Positions 1 to 11,774 of a stretch of DNA of 64,000 bases are shown one piece after another (position 1 is the stretch's first letter; each line of letters opens with the position of its first letter). A program made the position numbers and the translations under genes. The DNA is from Zanthoxylum bungeanum (Eukaryota; Streptophyta; Magnoliopsida; Sapindales; Rutaceae). The notes beneath the pieces were generated by a model. It was not told the origin of the DNA. It made no database searches and saw only the letters and a program-made list of their open reading frames with translations. The stretch covers positions 1 to 64,000 of the forward strand of contig SKCR01025323.1 in the NCBI GenBank assembly GCA_019454045.1, written 5' to 3'.

Positions 1-47
1 CATCTTGGGGATAGATTGGTTAGCTACGCACCACGCGGTGTTAGATT
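1..47 (+). pseudogene. Ty3/gypsy protease fragment
   Basis: Read from base 2 on the plus strand, the window opens with ILGIDWLATHHAVLD. This matches the conserved block after the catalytic aspartate in Ty3/gypsy pepsin-like proteases (usual form ILGMDWL..HHAV.D). The reading stops being protease-like exactly where LARD-1 starts at base 48, so a gypsy polyprotein was interrupted by that insertion. Bases 43-47 (AGATT) would be one half of the TSD; the other half is not visible. Only about 15 codons are seen, so the lineage cannot be given. Confidence 0.7.
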
Positions 48-2646
48 TGTTGGGGTTTTCTTCAGGCGCAGCAGAAGAGCGCGGTTCGGGTGAAATCGTA
101 ACTTTAAAAACTTTTAAACTTACCGAATAAATTATTCAATATCCAATATGAATAATTCATTCATATTTCACCTAAACATATTATATTTATTATCAAATAA
201 CTATATAAATAATTTAGAAAACATCGCGAAACTTTTACGAAAATATTTTTCCGCAAAATGGCATAAAACGTATTTTTGCCCAAACCGACCAACCAATACA
301 CATGGGGGCTGCCCAGGTCAGCCCCAATAGTACTTGGGCAGTTCATGGGCTGCCCAAATAGTGACAAATTCACTGTTTAGACAGCCGACACCCAGTAAGC
401 CCAAAACTCACCTGATAACGCCGTTTTTAACTGTTTTCGCATATTTTCACTCTGAAACACTTTCCAACAATCATTCCAATGCCCAATACACATCCAATAC
501 ATTTAAATAACATATTTTTCACCACCAAAATTCCATAATTTTTAGATCTGATCTGGGTGTCAAAAATATTATTTTTCATGCTTTAAATCCAATTTTCTCA
601 ACATTAATCATATTAATATTTTCACCAATCAAAGCCACCACCTATGAAGAACTCAAGAACAATTCTAGGAGTTATAAGTGTGGTCATAATGCTCTAGAAT
701 GACAACAAGTCATCAAATGATAAAATTGAACTAATATTACTCAATCTTACTTCACACATGCATATAGCCTCCAAATCCATCTTCCAAATCAAAAAGCCCC
801 AAAATTTAAGAAAGAAATAAACCCTAGAACAATTATAGATACTCAAGAACAAGAAAAAAAATTTCTAAGCTTAAGAATATTAAAGATTACCTCAAAATCT
901 CCAAAATTCCTTGAGTTTTCTTCTTGATTTGTTCACTTTCTCTCAAGAACCTTTTGGAAGCTCTCTAAAAATGGTGGAGACTTGGCCATGAAAAGCTTAA
1001 TAAAAGAGAAATAATTTTCTATTTTATATTTAGCTTGGCCGAATTTGGAGGGGCATTATGGTCAATTTGGTTCATTTAATTAAAGTCTAAGGTTACTTGT
1101 GTAATTTGAATACTTCAAGCTTAAGAAATCATGTTATTTGTTACCAATAATAAATAAACATATGTAATAATAATTATTACAAATGAATATTAATCTAATT
1201 AAATATAAAGTTAAAGTAGACAAATTCAAATTGAATACTTTAACCTTAAAGTTTAATATTATTAGTAACCAATAATAATTAAACATATTACATAACAATT
1301 ATGAAATATTTATATTATTTAATTATCTAAATATTTAACATTTAAATATCCAAATAATTAATTAATATAATTATTAATATATATGTATTTTTATATACAC
1401 TAAATAACAAATACATATATTAATGACATGTGTCAAAATCTCATTTGACAAATAATTAATATATGTCTAATCAAATTTTGTATCAAATACAAATACATAT
1501 TAATTATTAATTGACCAAAATTCTCTAATGCACGTATTTTCGTTTAACCGTTTAAACGATTCGAATTAATTTATTTAATCCGATGAAGTATTATGAATAA
1601 TCTGTATTATTCATAACGTGTTGCCCAAGTGCTCAACGAGTACACTTCATATTGTGGGTCTCTCTAAGTTTAGGTTTATCCGTCACAGAATCCAATTTCG
1701 TGTCCATAATTCACCCACTCATGAATTATGACGACCACAGATAATCTCGCTAAACTATGCAAGTCGAGGTCATTACATACATATAATCTCTCCATCACAT
1801 GCTATCAATATTATACCGGGGATATAGATAGGAACGTCAAATCCCTAAGGTATAATATAATCGGCTTTCAAATTTACGATCTCTAAATAACACTCGGAAC
1901 TCGCTTCCGATGTATACCACGACCGTGAATTTACTAGATCACAAATACGTTCAAGATATCTATGCCCTGTACACACGACTGACGGATTCTATCTGATACT
2001 CACATGATATCATGAGCATCAGTCCACGCCCAATGAACATGTGGAGGTCTGATCTAAATAGATCGGTGATGTGACTACAATCAAAGTGTGGATGATGTCT
2101 CATATATCCACAGTGGTATCTCAAGTCGAATGACCATTATGCTACTCGACTTAAAAAGATTCCTATTGACGTTGGTGTACCATCTATTAGGAAATCTTCT
2201 GTGAGTCGTTCAATGTTTATCAAATAAATACCTACACGTCTTTACGAGTCTCCCAAGACTCATGGTTCATTGGGATAAACCATCGGACCAAGTCTCGATA
2301 TATGACATGTACTAGTCTCAGCGGATTTTACTAAATGACCATTGTTAGTAAATCTTGACCAAGAATTTTATTTGAGAATATACAACTTATAGTGAAGCTT
2401 CCCAATGTCCATTACAAACTACGTTGTAACTACACATTATGTTGTAAATCTCGAGGTATTTGTCTAATATATATGCATCACTAAATTAGATTTAGTTTCA
2501 ATCTAATCGTAATTAGATCGAATATGTATATAAAAACAAGAGGTGCAACCATTAAGTAAGTAATATTATGGAAAAATGAATTGTTCGTATTCATGAATCA
2601 GACATAAATACGATCCGGATTGGCAATCTGAGCAACAACCCTAACA
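48..2646 (-). mobile_element. LARD-1, 3' LTR (minus strand)
   Basis: This is the reverse complement of the LTR family at 38523-55341 and 59590-62133. On the minus strand it starts TGTTAGGGTTG at 2646 and ends CCCCAACA at 48, so it has the usual TG...CA ends. Its length is about 2.6 kb, against about 2.53 kb for the other two. It carries the same internal blocks, such as the paired tracts around AATTATTCATATT. Because the polypurine tract lies just inside it at 2647, this is the 3' LTR of a minus-strand element. It has diverged clearly from LARD-2, so the two are separate insertions of one family. Confidence 0.88.
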
Positions 2647-3216
2647 ATTTCTCCCACTTGCTCTAGTGCCAATCCACTGTATCATATACATATCTCAATG
2701 TGTATCACATACTCATGGCCCTCAAGAGTTCATCTAGCACTCAAGAGGTAGGTAATAACAAGTAGGTCCGCTATAAAATATTGAGTTTTTCCAACAAACC
2801 CAATCGTTTCCCTTAGCCAGCATCATTCATATTTTTTATAACCTAAGTTATACATCAATATGACTTAGATGCGACATCAATATTATGGTACATCTACTGA
2901 ATTGTCTATGTATTTAGGGATCAAATCTAAATACTATGAGACAATCACAAGCACAACGACCAATATCAAAACTTCTAATCTATAAGGTCACTATGCAACT
3001 TCATAAGTCAATACTTCATAAGTTACAACTAATTCCACTAATACAGTAGAATCAACCGTGACACTCCCACTGCATCTTTTCTAACTCTATATGACATAGA
3101 TCATCTAATGTCATAATTAGACTCAAAACTAATCTGACCATAATGGTTGCAGATTATATTCTCCATGAATAAGAAACTCATTCTTAATATCTTAAAGATA
3201 ACAACGAACATGTTTC
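2647..3216 (-). mobile_element. LARD-1 internal 3' end with polypurine tract
   Basis: On the minus strand this reads into the LTR through AGCAAGTGGGAGAAAT (2647-2662), a Copia-type polypurine tract. It aligns by eye with the last roughly 570 bp of the LARD-2 interior (about 59030-59589), including the blocks around CATAGTGACC and GCAGTGGGAGTG. The match stops near 3216, just past a shared AACATGTT. Beyond that the two copies differ, so LARD-1 is truncated or rearranged here. No coding capacity is seen in the aligned part. Confidence 0.75.
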
Positions 3217-5205
3217 AATACTATCTCTGTGTTGTGCTTACGCCATATTACTCAGCTCAGTAATCATGGTTTTTAATTTAGCAACATCCTTTGTGATATT
3301 TTCGCACATACAATCTGACACATTGTCAGCTTCTGCCTCAAGCCAAACATTCTGACCATTATCAGGACAAAATCTTGATTGTGCTGAATCTGAACTAGAC
3401 TTTTCAGGGAATTTATTTTAAGATTGTTGACCAGTAAATTAGAATACTTAGCAAAATATAAAAGTATTACAGTAAAAATATAGCGAGTAAAACAACAATA
3501 TATAACAAAAGCAGAATAAATTATAGTGATATTCTGATTCATGTGTTTCACACAGATCCCTTAAATCAGATTTACCACTCACTTTTGTGCTTATGATAAA
3601 TCGGTGTTTGGATCCCAAGATAAAATGGAAACTGATAGTTTCGGTGCATCGCCAAACTGCCACAACGAACTTCTATAATGTCTGAATTTGATCAAAATAT
3701 CACCACAACAAAGGATAACACAGACAATAAGAACAACCAATACAAAAAATAACAATTGGAACGAACAAAACAACAACTGGATGTCCAACACAACAACTGA
3801 ACCAAAAGAACGATTGACACAGGGACTGGCAGGACAAACAAACAGCCAAAATAATGACTGAATGAAACAGACTCTATAAACAGTGGCTGTGAATGACACT
3901 GAATTTTTCAAATTTTTTTAAAACTATCTATCTCATTGGTTCCATTTTGATTTAAATAAAAAAAACCATTTACCATTACATAATTGCAGGGATTAAATTG
4001 GTTTAAATTCATACTTAATTTTAAATTCAATATCAACATTATGGCTGTTGTTGTAACAATAAATGAAATCTCATGAAAAATTCAAAGGAAATTTTAGCAA
4101 AAACAAGGTTCACGCTAGCCTAACTCGATGTGGACCACATTCGTGTACGCAGAACATACGGGCGCATATTAGATCAAAGCCAGCCAACCCCGGATCACCT
4201 TGTGATTTGCATCCCCTGCATAAGTACGTGTAGAGAGCTTCTATCCATAAGGTCTTACAACCCATAAACTAACATATATATATAAAGAATTTATATAAAG
4301 ATTAATTGGGTTCTGAAGCTTGAACCATGCACGAGACTTTATATAAAGAATTTATTATATATAAGGCATGTATGGAATGAGTCTTGGACATGCATAGGTT
4401 TCCTTGATTAATTTTGGTCTTAATTTTCGAATGGTGCATTAGCAATGGCTGGATTTGTGCAGGCTTCGTATTTTGGCCATAACTTTCTTATATGATATCT
4501 GATTTTGGTGATTCAAGTTGTATTGGAAAGAAGACTTAGATGTTTACATGTGTATTGCCAATTCATCACTCTGGAGGACATCATATATATATATATATAA
4601 TATTCTTATCACGTGCGCATGTATGTCAAAGTCAAATTCAGATTCCTTGAACAAAATGCTGACGCAAGCTACCCCTACAACTTTTATGTTTTTATTTTTT
4701 AAGATTATGTTATGTTTAAGTATTGGGCTGAATTTTAATTAAATTAGAAAGCCCATGCACGAAAATTTGAAGGATTTTATGTGTTATTGGGTATATGTTA
4801 CTAGGGTTTTATTATGTTTAGATAGAGTTATGGTTAGCCTTCTATTTAAAGATGTATTATTCATTGTAAATGATAATTAATCAAGAACTATTTTTAACAA
4901 AATAAAGTGACTTATGTCATCTTGGGGGAGTGGATTCTTCCTTGGTTCTACGGAACAAAAGCTTATCAACGTATGACAAGCGTTGTGGCGTTGTATCGTT
5001 GTTTAAGATTCTCCAAAGAAATAAAGAAAGGTTCTTAAGGGCAAGGTTTCGTAAGGGTTGGACTTGATCTTGAATGGATTTTGTTCTTACAAAATTAAGA
5101 TTCGCGTTTCTTATGGCTTAGAACAAGTGGATGGGTCTTCTTGGAATTAAACACAAGTAGGTTCTTATCAATATAAGCACTACTTAGCTTTGGTATATAA
5201 TAGAT
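3217..5205. other. Unassigned AT-rich sequence
   Basis: No gene is supported here. A minus-strand stretch at 3247-3425 is open from stop to stop for about 57 codons, has a charged amphipathic end and lies right at the LARD-1 break, but no family is recognised. The stretch 4260-4370 contains a repeated TATATAAAGAATTTAT. The stretch 4840-5200 (TATTTAAAG box, then a transcript-leader-like sequence) resembles the R/U5 part of a retrotransposon LTR, but no paired LTR or primer site was found. Confidence 0.3.
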
Positions 5206-5650
5206 TAGGGATGATAAAATCTGGATCTGGAAGCATTTTCATTGCCTCGGGTCCGGATCCGGACCAAGGTAAATATACACGAGTCCGGACCCGGGTATAC
5301 CCGGTCCGGATCCGGATACCCTTTTTTTTTTTTTAATCGTATTATTTTATATTTGTATTTGTATTTTGTAAATTTTATTAGTTTTATTTCAATTCTTTTA
5401 TATTTTTTAATTATATTATATTATTTTTTTTATATATACATATTATTTTATATTTTATATTTTATTCTATTTTATTATATTTAATTATATTTTTTTATGG
5501 ACCCTAGTCTATCCGGGCCGAACCTGTGCGATCCTGGGTCTGGATTCGGATTTTCCCGAGTCCTAATTTTTAAAACCCAAGTCTGGATATTTTAATCACG
5601 GACCCGGATCTACCCGGACCCGGATCTTCCGGGTCCATGCGGATTCCGGT
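5206..5650 (+). mobile_element. hAT-like MITE with GC-rich ends, copy 1
   Basis: A roughly 200 bp core of nearly pure A/T is flanked on both sides by clusters of GGTCCGGATCCGG-like words. The left end TAGGGATG resembles the (C/T)AGGGATGGCAA terminus common in plant hAT MITEs. The copy at 30752-31105 shares the same order of blocks in the opposite orientation, including GTCTATCCG, TAATTTTTAA and TAATCACGGACCC. It has no coding capacity. The right boundary near 5650 is uncertain and no clean 8 bp TSD is visible. Confidence 0.6.
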
Positions 5651-6558
5651 ACAAGTGCCAGTGTGATAACTTTATTTTCCTTTATTTTTCCCTTTTCAAA
5701 AGGACTTTGCGAGTCAAATTCTCATTCACCTGAGCATTATTTTGAGCGTATCAATATACCATTCCGAAGTACTCAAGGAGGAAAATCCAAATTGCTCAAT
5801 ACTCCATCATTTCATAGTGGATCTCACTTAAAAATGAGCTTCAAAATAGCCAACAATGCTATTGTTATAAGCTTATCTTCCAACAGAGATACTTGTATTT
5901 TTACTAATTTTAATGAGACAAAAGTTCAAAGCAAAACACAATGACATTAAAATATAAACTGAGTCAATGTTGGTAATTTTCACTATCTCGTCATATCCTA
6001 ATGAGATTTGAGACATATTTTTATATCGCATTTGAAAACAGGATAGGACATGGCAAAAAAAAAAAATCTCGAAATTTTTAGTAAAATGAGACAAGATGCG
6101 ATATAATTTTTATCACGATTATATAAATAAAACGAGATCAGAATTGATTAATCTCTGCCCATCCCATCTCATCACATTATCATCCTTTGGTTTGGTGAAA
6201 CCCAAAAATTAAATCTTGTAATTTCTTAACATATAAGATAAAATCAATGGATGACTTTAAAATATCTCAATGCTAATTTATAAGCTTGCTTTTCCAATAT
6301 GAAATGGATCACTTTAAACCAATGAATCATAAAGATATTTGAAAGAAAAATAAAAGGAAAAAAGAAACCAAGAATCATGCAAAGTGGCAACTTAGCAAAG
6401 AAGAAAAATGACATCCAACTTCAAGTCTCATATCTGTTAAAACTCTTTATTCCCCAAAATAAAATATGTGCACAAATATATATATATATATATATTCCCT
6501 AAAATAAAATATATGCACGAAGAAAAACAAAAAGAAAAAAGTTTGTTTTACCGAACAT
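5651..6558. other. Unassigned sequence with an inverted repeat and an AT microsatellite
   Basis: No supported gene. TTATATCGCAT at 6021-6031 and ATGCGATATAA at 6096-6106 form a perfect 11 bp inverted repeat around 64 bp, and the surrounding 5960-6180 could be a decayed MITE. An (AT)n run lies near 6476-6495. A 93-codon plus-strand open frame at 5663-5944 has no recognisable domain and is not called. Confidence 0.3.
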
Positions 6559-6571
6559 AAAGTTCAATGCA

Positions 6572-6750
6572 GTTCCCAAGGGGTGTGGCTTGGTGGTGTA
6601 GGGTCCAGGATCTCACCTTGAGGTTCTGGGGTTCGAATCCAGGGGGTGCATTTCTTGTAAGAGCCTAGGACAGCCGGTGGTTTTACCTGCGCAGCGGCCC
6701 AAAATGGATGGTTTGGTGCGGGTTTCCATCGTTTCCAAAAAAAAAAAAAA
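6572..6750 (+). mobile_element. tRNA-derived SINE, copy 1
   Basis: This is a roughly 180 bp element with an RNA polymerase III A box (TGGCTTGGTGG, 6586-6596), a perfect B box (GGTTCGAATCC, 6630-6640) and a 3' A-tail of about 14 bases. It is flanked by a 13 bp TSD with one mismatch: AAAGTTCAATGCA at 6559-6571 and AAAGTTCAACGCA at 6749-6761. The body shares several blocks, such as TTTCTTGTAAGAG and GACAGCC, with the inverted copy at 34256-34440. Non-autonomous, so it would have used a LINE's machinery. Confidence 0.88.
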
Positions 6751-6761
6751 AGTTCAACGCA

Positions 6762-7439
6762 TATATTCAAAACTTACCTATATTTCTTTGGGCCGAAGAA
6801 AGAGAAAGGTGTAACCAGAAAGCCTAATCTACGTGGCACCATTTAAGGCTTAACCTAACCTTCGCCAACACGTCAATTTAGCCATCCCCACAGCGGCAAA
6901 GTCTTCATTGACTTGAGTGACATTGCAAGCCCTCCAACGCTGGCAATCAGAAGTTCTAACAAAAAAATTATGGGCAAATAAATTACGAGTTGGGTTGGAT
7001 AAGATCATATAAAAATTAAATTTAAAGATCCGCTGCATGTTGGAAGTTGATTCGGTAGCTGTGTCTATCCGTGCTCAATTTGATAGAGAATATTATATAA
7101 ATAAACTCATCAAACGGTATATAATAGTATTAATTAGTTTATAAATTTGGAATAAAAGATATAATATAAGTTGATGTATACAAATAATCTCATATTATGA
7201 GATTATAATTTCATGACAAAAATCACACCAAAACATCATCGTTTTGATCCTATTGTAAAAAAAAAAACAAAAAATAGTAATATGACCTTGTGTTTGGGCT
7301 ATTTTTGTTAAGGTTCCTTCGCCTCTTTGTTTATTTGTCACTGCTCTTTAATAAAATAAAAATTAAAAAAACACAAACGTCAATATAATATAAAACAAAA
7401 CACATTTATTTAGAGTGCGTACATTTCTTATCTTTTAAG
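6762..7439. other. Unassigned sequence with a 23 bp palindrome
   Basis: No gene is supported. The only clear structure is a perfect 23 bp palindrome at 7184-7206 (ATAATCTCATA, a central T, then its reverse complement). Confidence 0.35.
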
Positions 7440-7625
7440 TTATGTTTGAATTAATGGAATGAGATGAAATTAAGTGGAATATAATTTAAAATATTTAAAA
7501 TTAATTATTTGGATTGATGGAAATGGATGAAATAGAATGAAATGAGATGAAAAAGAGTGTAACAAAAAGGGGTTTTGAGGCATTGAAAATGAGCCTCACA
7601 AACCCGGGTTGTGATGAAACGTAAC
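7440..7625 (+). mobile_element. Left arm of a terminal-inverted-repeat element split by Tat-A
   Basis: The stretch from 7441 (TATGTTTGAATTAATGGAAT...) is approximately the reverse complement of the stretch ending near 30499 (...TCCATCAATACAAACATA). Between them lie only Tat-A and flanks of similar simple composition (GGAATGAGATGAAA-like words). This fits a non-autonomous DNA element of about 500 bp into which Tat-A inserted. The inverted repeats match over roughly 25 of 30 positions by eye. Flanking CTTTTAAG and GCTTTAG could be an imperfect TSD. Confidence 0.45.
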
Positions 7626-8365
7626 TGTTGACGGTGGATTTTGGTCTCAGGGTAATACGGGAATATCACCTCGGAGGGAATCCTCTTTCAACGGTGAATT
7701 TGTTTGATTATGGGGGACCAAAAGCAAATTTAGCGAGAGACAGATAAACACACCAATCAATAAGGAGATTTAACGTGGTTCGGTGGATTTTGGATCCGAC
7801 CTACGTCCACGGACAAGAACAAGATGGTTCTTTTTATTACCCCAATACACTTCTCAGGTCTTTTTGTGTTTACAAATCAGAGCTTGATGATTCTGATCAC
7901 TGATTTTTTATGATGATGCCTTTTACACATACTATGCCCTCCTATTTATAATAACACAGAAATCAGACTCCTATTTGCATAAGAAATCCTAATTGAACTT
8001 AGTCTCCTCTCCTTGCAAGGATTCCTAGTCTGATATTCCATTCTCTTTTCTTATCCCTTTTCGGATTCTGACTTCATTTCCTTGTGAGAGTATGATAATT
8101 CGTTTTATCTTATCCGCAAGAATAGGGTGTCGTCATCTTGAACACGTCTTGCCATCTGGTCGGTCTTCATGAGGTCGGTCATGACAATCTTTTATGCTGA
8201 GAGTGTTTCTGCCGACCTTATAGTGCTCGGTCATCCGAACCAAAGTGGTCGGTCTTTACATGTTGTGGTCGGGTCGGCTTTGATGATCTCAACCAGTCAG
8301 GAAATTACCCTTCTGTCCTTGTTGTGCTGCCTTAAATGTCATAGTGCCTGAAAACACCATCAACA
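7626..8365 (-). repeat. Tat-A 3' LTR
   Basis: 740 bp, TGTTGACGGTG at the left and CACCATCAACA at the right in window orientation, so the ends are inverted repeats. It is nearly identical to 29449-30190 (742 bp). The adjoining minus-strand tract AGGGGACAGA at 8366-8375 is a plausible polypurine tract, which marks this as the 3' LTR. Confidence 0.93.
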
Positions 8366-9166
8366 TCTGTCCCCTAGTTCTCGGTTCCAACAAGCGTGCA
8401 AGTTGGTGCTGGGAACTATATAAAGAAGGTGTTTTTGATTTGCTCTGTTGGAGGTCGGTCCGGTGTCGAGAAATGTTTTGTTGCCTCTTTTCAAGCGCTT
8501 TGTCTTGAGACACGCAATAGTCACGTCCGCTTAAATGCCTATCAAATCAACTTTAGGGTTTCTTCTAAGTTCGACACTTGTCAATCATCCGCCGGGTTCC
8601 CGCCAAAAAGGGAACGAATCGACCGTGTAGAGGCGTCTTCACAGTGGGCTGATCTCAGCCGTCTGTTTAAACTTGGGAGACCACTTTTGCAGTCGACACC
8701 TGGCGTTCATCCGGGTTCTTCCCTTAGATCCAACGGTCACGAGCGTATTTGCCATGACTATAAGAAGGCGAGGCTTTCATTGTTCCATCTTTTTTCGGCA
8801 ATTTCTCCTTCTTTCCTGAAAACATCTCCGTGATTCGCCCAACTCCGTGTTCTCGAAGTTCAACCGCGAGCTTTTTCTTTTTCTTTGCTGCGAACATAAG
8901 GAACGGGCACAATCGTACTGCGCAACCTCATGCTTTTTCCGAGAAGAACAAGTAAGTCCTCTGAATGACCTCTTCCTTTTTTGTGTTTATGAATCTGTGT
9001 TTGCTGTTCATTTTTGAGTGTTTGCTAGGGAAAGATTTATGGTTTGCTGAGTTTTGCCTTAGGGCACTTTAGAGACCACCTGTTTAGCTAACATGGAAAT
9101 CGTGAGTAGTTTCTTTTAGCTATAGATTGACTTCCCCTTCCTTCTTTGTTTTTCTGGGTGTCAGGG
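8366..9166 (+). promoter_or_regulatory. Putative promoter and 5' leader of the antisense gene
   Basis: This stretch lies between the 3' LTR and the ATG of the plus-strand accessory gene. TATA-like boxes are at 8417-8425 (TATATAAAG) and 8759-8764 (TATAAG). The second lies about 25-30 bp before a pyrimidine-rich start-like region and is the better candidate. A leader intron is suggested by the donor AA|GTAAGT at 8952 and the acceptor TGTCAG ending at 9164, two bases before ATG 9167. Inference from motifs only. Confidence 0.4.
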
Positions 9167-11612
9167 ATGTCTGACAGTAGTTTCTCCCCTGAAAAGCCTG
9201 CTAAAACCTCAACTCCCCCTGCTGAGGAGCTCTTCTCGGGCTCGGGGGCACCTAGTGTAGAAGACCTTGACACTACCCCTACTCCTTCTGAGGTCGAACA
9301 AGATTCCTATCATCAGAGGGTTCCTCGGAAGGACCCAGAGGCCGGTGAACTCGGCTCGTCGGCTCTGGATATGAACCGTCCTTCCAAAATAACTGAGGAC
9401 GACCTCGCCCTTCTTCGACTGCGATAACATTCCTATAGATATCGCCCTTGAAGTTCCCGGTCTTATGGATCGCGCTAGCCAACCTGACGAGGGCTTGGTG
9501 GCACTTCTTCCTGCCTTCTTTGAGTGTGGGCTGCGGCTGCCGATTCAACCTTATTTCGCTTGGATGTTGGCCCGAGTGGAGATCCCCCCCTGTCAGCTGA
9601 GTTTAAACAGTTGGATGATTCTGGCCAGGTTGTATGTAGCTTGGCACCGGGAGGACTCGGCGAGCCTTCCTTTGAAGAGGTGAAGAGGGTATACCGTTTG
9701 AAGGCCAACCCAAAGGCTCATCATTGTTGGTACTACCTTTCCGCTTACAATAGTTCGTTAAACGTCGTCCAGAAGCTGCCTGACTCCAATAAGAACTTCA
9801 AAGATCTCTGGTTCTGGGCCACTAGGGATTGGGGACGGACCCTGAGGTTGGATGAAGGGGAGATCTTGGTACCGGATATCTTCAGGGCGGGAGGTTAGGA
9901 GACCGACCTTTTAGCTTCTCTTTCCTTTATCTTTTCTTTGTTTGGATTCTTACCCTTTTTCTTCTATTCTTCCTAGCCTGTTGGAGGGATGCTCCCAAAG
10001 TTTCCCACCAGGTCCGGCGGCGAGTATTCTGGGCTCGTCGGTATGCCGCTCACTGGAGGGAATTGGTTAATGATGCGGCTTTTGTTGAGTCGGGCCTTAC
10101 CCAGGCTGTCCCTTCGGACGTCACAGGTCGGATAGGTAGATGTCTGCTGGCTGTTTAGTTTGGCTTCCCTGTTTGTTTATCGTGTGTTTGATGTCTTTAT
10201 TATATGCTCGGGTCCTGATTTCCTTTTCCCTTTTTTTGTAGGTATGTCAAATAAGCCTAAGTTTCTTGAGAAGTTGGCTGGCACTATGAAGAAGGCCGGC
10301 CATGCTGAAACTGGAACTTCCCGGGCACCGGCTGAATCTGTCGCGGTTGGGAGAGCACCTCAAAGGAAAGTTCAAACGGCTACTCGTGATCCATCTTCTC
10401 CTGGTGTGCAGTCACCGGGGTCTGCTCGGTTGGTCAGTCCGCCGAAGCCTCTTAGGAAAAGGAGGCGTCAATTTGGGGCTGAGGAGGCTGAGTTGGAGGG
10501 GGAGGAGCCTGTGCAGGGCAAGAAGCAGGATGCCCGTCGGGGAAGAAGTCTTCTGAGGGCTCCTCTAAGAAGCGCAATGGTTCCGTGATCCTCGGGGTGG
10601 ATGACTTGGGAGAAGGCATCCGGGAGGCTACTTCCCATTTAGTACCTTTCAATGAGTTGGCCGAGGTGATTCCCCCGGGGGAGGTTTCGAGATATGAGGA
10701 TATCTCTCCGGAAGGTGTGGTGACCGAGATGAGCTCTCAAATGGCAAATGTAGTTTTATTCTTTTTTTTTATCTCGGTTCTCGGTCTTCTTCATCTCATA
10801 TCTTGACCTTCTTTGTTTTCGTGCAGGCTACCTACCTCATGGCGAAGAATAAGGACCTCCTTCTGAGTCTATTGTCCGAGGGTGGTCAGGCTCAGAGACT
10901 TCAGAATCGCCTCACAGAAGTGGAGGCTAAACTGGCTGATCGGGAGGAGGTGATAAAGAACCTTGAGTCGACTGCTATTGAGAACTTCAAAACAAACAAA
11001 GCTCTCAAGGCTGCTGCCGGGTTGAGCGAAAACTTGCCGACACTGCCCGTGAGGATTTGAAGGCTGCTCAGTCTGAGATTGACGTTTTGAAGGCGAAGGT
11101 GGCCAGTGTTGAAACCAAATTGAAGGCCAATGATGAGCAAATGGCACGGGCTCGGGATGATCTTGAGAGGAAAGAGGCCGAGCTTGAGGAGAGAGAGGCC
11201 GATCTTGAGACCGAGAAGGAGGCTATCCGCCTTGAGGGGGTTGGTGACTGTGCTGAATTGATACCGATGGTGCTGCCAAGTCTGAATATGGATCCTATTC
11301 ATGCGGCCATCAGTTTCTGTAAGGGGGAGATCCGAGAAGGAGTTCTGGAAGTGGCTCCCTCCTCCTACCGAGGAGGTGATGGATCCCGACCCGATTTCGG
11401 TCGTTCCGGCTTCCGGGGCTTCCCAAGAAGGGCGACCTGATATTCCTGCCCCTGGTGAGGATTTCCTTGAGATCCCTCATCCCATCCCTGAAGTAGAGGT
11501 CTCTCATGCTGCCGATGTTGAAGCTGCAATCCCTCCTCCCGAGGTCGAGCCGATCCTCCCGAGGTCTGAGCTGGTTGAGGAAGAAATTCCTGCCCCTGTG
11601 CGGGCTGAATGA
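9167..11612 (+). pseudogene. Antisense accessory gene of Tat-A (Transposase_28-like plus coiled coil)
   Basis: A multi-exon gene opposite to gag-pol. The first exon starts MSDSSFSPEKP and runs into a region with DEGLVALLPAFFECGLRLP, LNSWMILARLY and KANPKAHHCWYY, the pattern of the Pfam family called putative gypsy-type transposon (Transposase_28). The last exon (from 10827) encodes a long Glu/Lys/Leu-rich coiled coil followed by a Pro/Glu-rich tail ending at 11612. Plausible introns are 9894-9976, 10127-10241 and 10750-10826, all GT...AG. At least three single-base frame changes (near 9413, 9665 and 11350) break it. Antisense genes at this place are known in Grande-type Tat elements; their function is not established. 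It could serve as a regulator or structural protein, but nothing here shows which. Confidence 0.7.
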
Positions 11613-11774
11613 GAAAGGGTAACCCGACCGGGGCCCTGTGTACACTTAACCCTTTTTTTTTTGTAATAACAATTCAAACTTGTATATATGTTTATATATT
11701 GTGTCTTTCTCATCTCTTTCTATTTTTCTCTATGCTTCCTTTTATCCGAACACTTTGAGACCCTTCGAGGTTTA
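11613..11774 (+). other. Probable 3' UTR of the antisense gene
   Basis: The stretch after the stop is T-rich and AT-rich (T run near 11653-11662, then TATATATGTTTATATATTG), as in plant 3' ends. No AATAAA was pinned down. Confidence 0.3.

Noticed and set aside
5663..5944. 93-codon plus-strand open frame
   Set aside because: No domain, no promoter context and no support from neighbours; likely chance.
6572..6750. tRNA gene
   Set aside because: A and B boxes are present, but there is no cloverleaf, and an A-tail and TSD show it is a SINE.
8396..8833. 145-codon plus-strand open frame near the Tat-A 3' LTR
   Set aside because: It overlaps the putative promoter and second TATA box of the antisense gene and has no recognised domain.
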